NCBI GenBank assembly: GCA_025350105.1
Contig: JANXYJ010000003.1
Span: 1-50,864 of the forward strand
Length of the DNA: 50,864 bases
DNA from: Terriglobia bacterium
GTDB taxonomy: Bacteria > Acidobacteriota > Terriglobia > Bryobacterales > Bryobacteraceae
Direction of reading: 5' to 3'
Shown here: one piece after another, positions 48,306 through 50,864 of the stretch
Position numbering within the stretch: the stretch's first letter is position 1
Layout of the letters: the number at the start of each line of letters is the position of its first letter
Position numbers and translations under genes: made by a program
The notes under the pieces: model-generated
The model's database searches: none
Seen by the model: the letters and a program-made list of their open reading frames with translations, nothing else
What the model was told of the DNA's origin: nothing

Positions 48306-49307
48306 ATGGTAGGCAAAGCAGCAGGCAAAGCAAAAGTAGTGCTCACCGATTACGTTTGGGAATCGGTGCAGATGGAGCGCGATATTCTGGGTTCGCTGGC
48401 GGAGCTCACTCCGCTGCAAACCAAAAAGCCCGAAGATTTTCTGGCCGAAGCGAAAGACTGCGATGCGCTGCTGAATACCTACGCCGGACCCATCACGGCC
48501 GATCATATGGCACAGATGCCACAGTGCAAAATTATCGCTCGATACGGCATCGGTGTGGATACGATTGACCTGAGCGCGGCCACCGCCGCTGGCATTATCG
48601 TCACCAATAATCCTACTTACTGCATTGAAGAAGTGGCCGAACACGCCATGGCACTGCTGTTGGCGGCGGCGCGCAAGATCGCTTTTTATGATCGTCAGGT
48701 ACGCAGCGGCGTGTGGGCCGTGCCTCCCGGCAAACCGATGTTCCGCTTAGCGGGGAGCACGCTCGGCTTGATTGGCTTCGGAAATATTTCGCGGGCGGTG
48801 GCCGTCCGTGCGGCGTCGTTTGGCATGAAGGTTCTGTTCTACGATCCCTACGTGCAGGACGGCCAATTCCCGGTCCCTGGCGCCAAGGCCGAACTGGCGG
48901 ATGTGTTGAAGCAGGCCGATTACGTTTCGCTGCACGCGCCGCTGATGGCCCAGACCAAGCACATGTTGAACGATGCGACGCTCGCCACGATGAAGCCGAC
49001 GGCGGTGATCGTCAACTGCGGCCGCGGTCCACTCATCGATACCGACGCGCTCGTTCGTGCGTTGGACAACAAAACCATCGCCGGCGCTGCTCTCGATACT
49101 ACCGATCCCGAACCGCTCCCCAATCCGCATGCGTTGCGCGGACGGGAGAACGTCATCATCACCCCTCATGCCGCCTGGTATAGCGAACAAGGCATGATCG
49201 GTTTGCAATCGGGTGCCCCCAACGAAGTGCGCCGTGTGCTCTCCGGAGAATGGCCCGTGAACGTGGTGAATCCGGCCGTGAAGGGCAAGAGCCGGGCCGG
49301 CCTGTAA
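48306..49307 (+). CDS. D-2-hydroxyacid dehydrogenase, CtBP-type
   Basis: 333 aa; AAGGAG upstream. NAD-binding LGLIGFGNISRAVA, the DPYV loop, NCGRGPLIDTDAL and catalytic His in ITPHAAWYSEQ; ARYGIGVDTIDL contains the substrate-binding Gly loop. The AAWYSEQ ending is that of the C-terminal-binding-protein branch. Reduces a 2-keto acid or oxidises a D-2-hydroxy acid; substrate unknown. Between the phosphotransferase and the synthase of the DRE-TIM family, which suggests a shared 2-oxo acid route. Confidence 0.9.
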   Translation: MVGKAAGKAKVVLTDYVWESVQMERDILGSLAELTPLQTKKPEDFLAEAKDCDALLNTYAGPITADHMAQMPQCKIIARYGIGVDTIDLSAATAAGIIVTNNPTYCIEEVAEHAMALLLAAARKIAFYDRQVRSGVWAVPPGKPMFRLAGSTLGLIGFGNISRAVAVRAASFGMKVLFYDPYVQDGQFPVPGAKAELADVLKQADYVSLHAPLMAQTKHMLNDATLATMKPTAVIVNCGRGPLIDTDALVRALDNKTIAGAALDTTDPEPLPNPHALRGRENVIITPHAAWYSEQGMIGLQSGAPNEVRRVLSGEWPVNVVNPAVKGKSRAGL

Positions 49308-49342
49308 GCTTTAGCGTATATTTCAATTTGGAAGGAAACAAT

Positions 49343-50581
49343 ATGTCCCAGACTCCCTGGAAAACAGATAAGTGGTACGTCAGCCCGTGGAATTTTGCAG
49401 AGCCCGTTCTTGAACAACTGCATTTTCCGAAGACGGTGAAATTTCATGACATCACGCTCCGCGATGGCGAGCAGCAGACCGGTGTCATCTTCACCAAAGA
49501 CGACAAGATTCGCATCGCCGAGGGGCTTGCTGAAGCCGGCGTGCATCGCATTGAGGCTGGTATGCCGGTGGTTTCGCCCAGTGATACGGCGGCCATCAAG
49601 GAAATCGTAAAGCGCAACCTGGGGCCCAAGGTTTTCGCGTTTTCGCGCTGCATGGTGGACGACGTAAAGCGCGCTGTGGATTGCGGCGTTTCCGGCATCG
49701 TGATGGAGGTTCCCTCCAGCACCCACATCATCGAATTAGCGTACAAGTGGCCGCTGCAGAAGGCCATCGATCTGTCGATTGAATCCACCGCCTACGCGCA
49801 CTCGCAGGGTTTGGAAGTAGTCTTCTTCCCCATCGATTTCAGCCGTGCGGAAATCGGTTGGGTTCTCGACTTGATCAGCAAAGTGGCTACCGAAGGCCAC
49901 ATGGACGCGCTTGCGTTGGTGGACACGTTTGGCGTGCTGGCTCCGCATGCTATACAGTATCTGGTGCGCGAAGCCAAGAAGCGCATCAATAAACCGTTGG
50001 AAGCGCACTTCCACATGGACTTTGGCTTGGGCATCGCCAACACCATCATGGCCGTGGCGGAAGGCGTGGAAGTGATTCACTCCACCGTCCTTGGTCTGGG
50101 CGAACGCGCGGGCAACATCCCGATGGAAGAAACTGTGCTGGCGCTGAAGATGCTGTACGGCATCGACACCGGCATCAAGACCGAAAAGCTGTACGGTTTG
50201 GCGCGCTTGGTGGAAGAACTCTCGGGACACAAAGTTGCCAGCAATCGGCCGGTAGTGGGCGAAGGCTTGTTCCAGATCGAATCGGGCATCATTGCAAGCT
50301 GGTGGCAGAACTGCGGCAAGGACAACCCCACCGAACTGTTCCCCTATCACTGGAGCGTCGTTGGCCAGCCGGAAGCAAAAGTCGTCATCGGCAAAGGCAG
50401 CGGCATCGATTCCATCAAAGCCAAACTCACCCACATGGGAGTGCAGTTCACCGAAGAGGAAGCCATGAAGGTGGTGATGGCGGTGAAGGAACACTCGCTG
50501 AAAACCAAGGCGCTGTTAACGGAGGAAGAATTCCGCCAGGTGCTGAGCGCCACATTGCCGGCCAAAGCGGTTGTTGCGTAA
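49343..50581 (+). CDS. DRE-TIM metallolyase family: homocitrate/isopropylmalate synthase-like
   Basis: 412 aa from the ATG at 49343 (GGAAGGA upstream). Signature FHDITLRDGEQQTG (DRE motif) near residue 34, the catalytic HFHMDFGLGIANT (HxH) near 225 and GLGERAGNIPMEE near 255. It lacks the LeuA regulatory domain of full-length isopropylmalate synthase, as homocitrate or methylcitrate-type synthases do. Condenses acetyl-CoA (or another acyl-CoA) with a 2-oxo acid, or performs the reverse lyase step. A terminator follows at 50611, so this ends the cluster. Confidence 0.9.
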   Translation: MSQTPWKTDKWYVSPWNFAEPVLEQLHFPKTVKFHDITLRDGEQQTGVIFTKDDKIRIAEGLAEAGVHRIEAGMPVVSPSDTAAIKEIVKRNLGPKVFAFSRCMVDDVKRAVDCGVSGIVMEVPSSTHIIELAYKWPLQKAIDLSIESTAYAHSQGLEVVFFPIDFSRAEIGWVLDLISKVATEGHMDALALVDTFGVLAPHAIQYLVREAKKRINKPLEAHFHMDFGLGIANTIMAVAEGVEVIHSTVLGLGERAGNIPMEETVLALKMLYGIDTGIKTEKLYGLARLVEELSGHKVASNRPVVGEGLFQIESGIIASWWQNCGKDNPTELFPYHWSVVGQPEAKVVIGKGSGIDSIKAKLTHMGVQFTEEEAMKVVMAVKEHSLKTKALLTEEEFRQVLSATLPAKAVVA

Positions 50582-50610
50582 TTCGCTTTCTTGCATGAAG
50601 CCCCGCGGTA

Positions 50611-50645
50611 AAAGACAGGCCCCGGAGAACCAGGGCCTGTTTTTC
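50611..50645 (+). terminator. Rho-independent terminator
   Basis: ACAGGCCC-cggagaacca-GGGCCTGT followed by TTTTT, 30 bp after the last gene of the right-hand cluster. Confidence 0.85.
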
Positions 50646-50666
50646 GTGCTCACCCGCATTTCCAAA

Positions 50667-50748
50667 CACTTGCCAAGCCTGCATGTTGCGCGTTTTTGAT
50701 AATGTCCCACTTGCCAAGCCTGCCTGTTGCGCGTTTTTGATAATGTCC
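50667..50748. repeat. Tandem repeat, 2 x 41 bp
   Basis: Two units at 50667-50707 and 50708-50748 that differ at one position, each ending in GATAATGTCC; a third AATGTCCCC follows at about 50767-50775. Likely the repeated terminal binding sites of the insertion sequence that starts here. Confidence 0.8.
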
Positions 50749-50819
50749 CCATGAGCGGTTAATAGAAATGTCCCCATAAGCGAGCCTCAAAGAGGGGTTC
50801 GAGATGGGGGAGAACAGGG

Positions 50820-50864
50820 ATGAGCGAGCGAGAGATGATGCGCGCGACGGTTTTGGGGCAGGTG
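50820..50864 (+). CDS. Probable transposase, first 15 codons
   Basis: ATG at 50820; visible product MSEREMMRATVLGQV. It reads like the beginning of a helix-turn-helix transposase, preceded by AT-rich terminal repeats. Too little is visible for a family assignment. Confidence 0.4.
   Translation, partial: MSEREMMRATVLGQV

Larger units (their letters stand above)
50667..50864 (+). mobile_element. Left part of a second insertion sequence (truncated by window end)
   Basis: Repeats containing AATGTCCC followed by a start of an open frame; the element continues past the window. It is unlike the element at 9541-11170. Confidence 0.55.

Overview
The window looks like chromosomal DNA of an acidobacterium close to Candidatus Solibacter / Bryobacter (Bryobacterales). 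The clearest lineage marks are a secreted protein with the Solibacter-type TIGR03437 C-terminal domain (32840-33640), several secreted 'D-I/F/L-S/A-G-x-W' proteins of the kind expanded in soil Acidobacteria, two DUF6152 (AHH) proteins, a diheme protein with a reaction-centre-cytochrome-like N-terminus, and PEP-CTERM proteins. This assignment rests on recalled family distributions, not on a marker gene; there is no rRNA or tRNA gene in the window.

Layout. (1) 1-5166: a co-directional block of a CoA ligase of the oxalate-CoA ligase type (5' end outside the window), a PanE-like reductase, an OxlT-type oxalate transporter and malate synthase. Together they read as uptake of oxalate, activation to oxalyl-CoA, reduction to glyoxylate and condensation to malate. 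(2) 5384-7787: GtrA-like protein and two CDP-alcohol phosphatidyltransferases around greA. (3) 8466-11223: a secreted MetX-like hydrolase and an insertion sequence with several repeated terminal sites. (4) 11508-14300, minus strand: thiE, a Bcp-type peroxiredoxin and three membrane proteins, one only 37 aa. (5) 14466-23460: a run of secreted proteins, mostly minus strand: two paralogous protein types (called A and B here), two MBL-fold hydrolases, a soluble PQQ-type sugar dehydrogenase, a DUF6152 protein, and one plus-strand SDR. A B+MBL unit occurs twice. (6) 23904-29174: acyl carrier protein plus a KAS III homologue with Ser in place of the catalytic Cys, a Sel1-repeat protein, a DHA2-type exporter and a site-2 protease. 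(7) 29133-33640: two PEP-CTERM proteins sharing an upstream motif, a membrane-anchored coiled-coil protein, a broken ribbon-helix-helix gene, a VirB10-like secreted protein and the TIGR03437 protein. (8) 33745-35497: MsrPQ periplasmic methionine sulfoxide repair. (9) 35911-41851: MFS transporter, MetE-like methyltransferase, secreted VOC and DUF6152 proteins, a seven-repeat FG-GAP propeller and two translationally coupled small genes. (10) 41863-45316, minus strand: diheme cytochrome, Tat-exported amidohydrolase and a type-A-like secreted protein. (11) 45560-50581: M24 peptidase-fold protein, a compact PEP-synthase-like phosphotransferase, a CtBP-type dehydrogenase and a homocitrate/isopropylmalate-synthase-like enzyme, closed by a terminator. 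(12) 50667-50864: the beginning of another insertion sequence.

The most interesting points are the apparent reductive oxalate-assimilation operon, the Ser-KAS III/ACP pair, the duplicated secreted module with one MBL that has lost metal ligands, a 16-bp motif placed at exactly the same distance from both PEP-CTERM genes, and the compact phosphotransferase cluster at the right end. No CRISPR array, prophage, tRNA or rRNA was seen.
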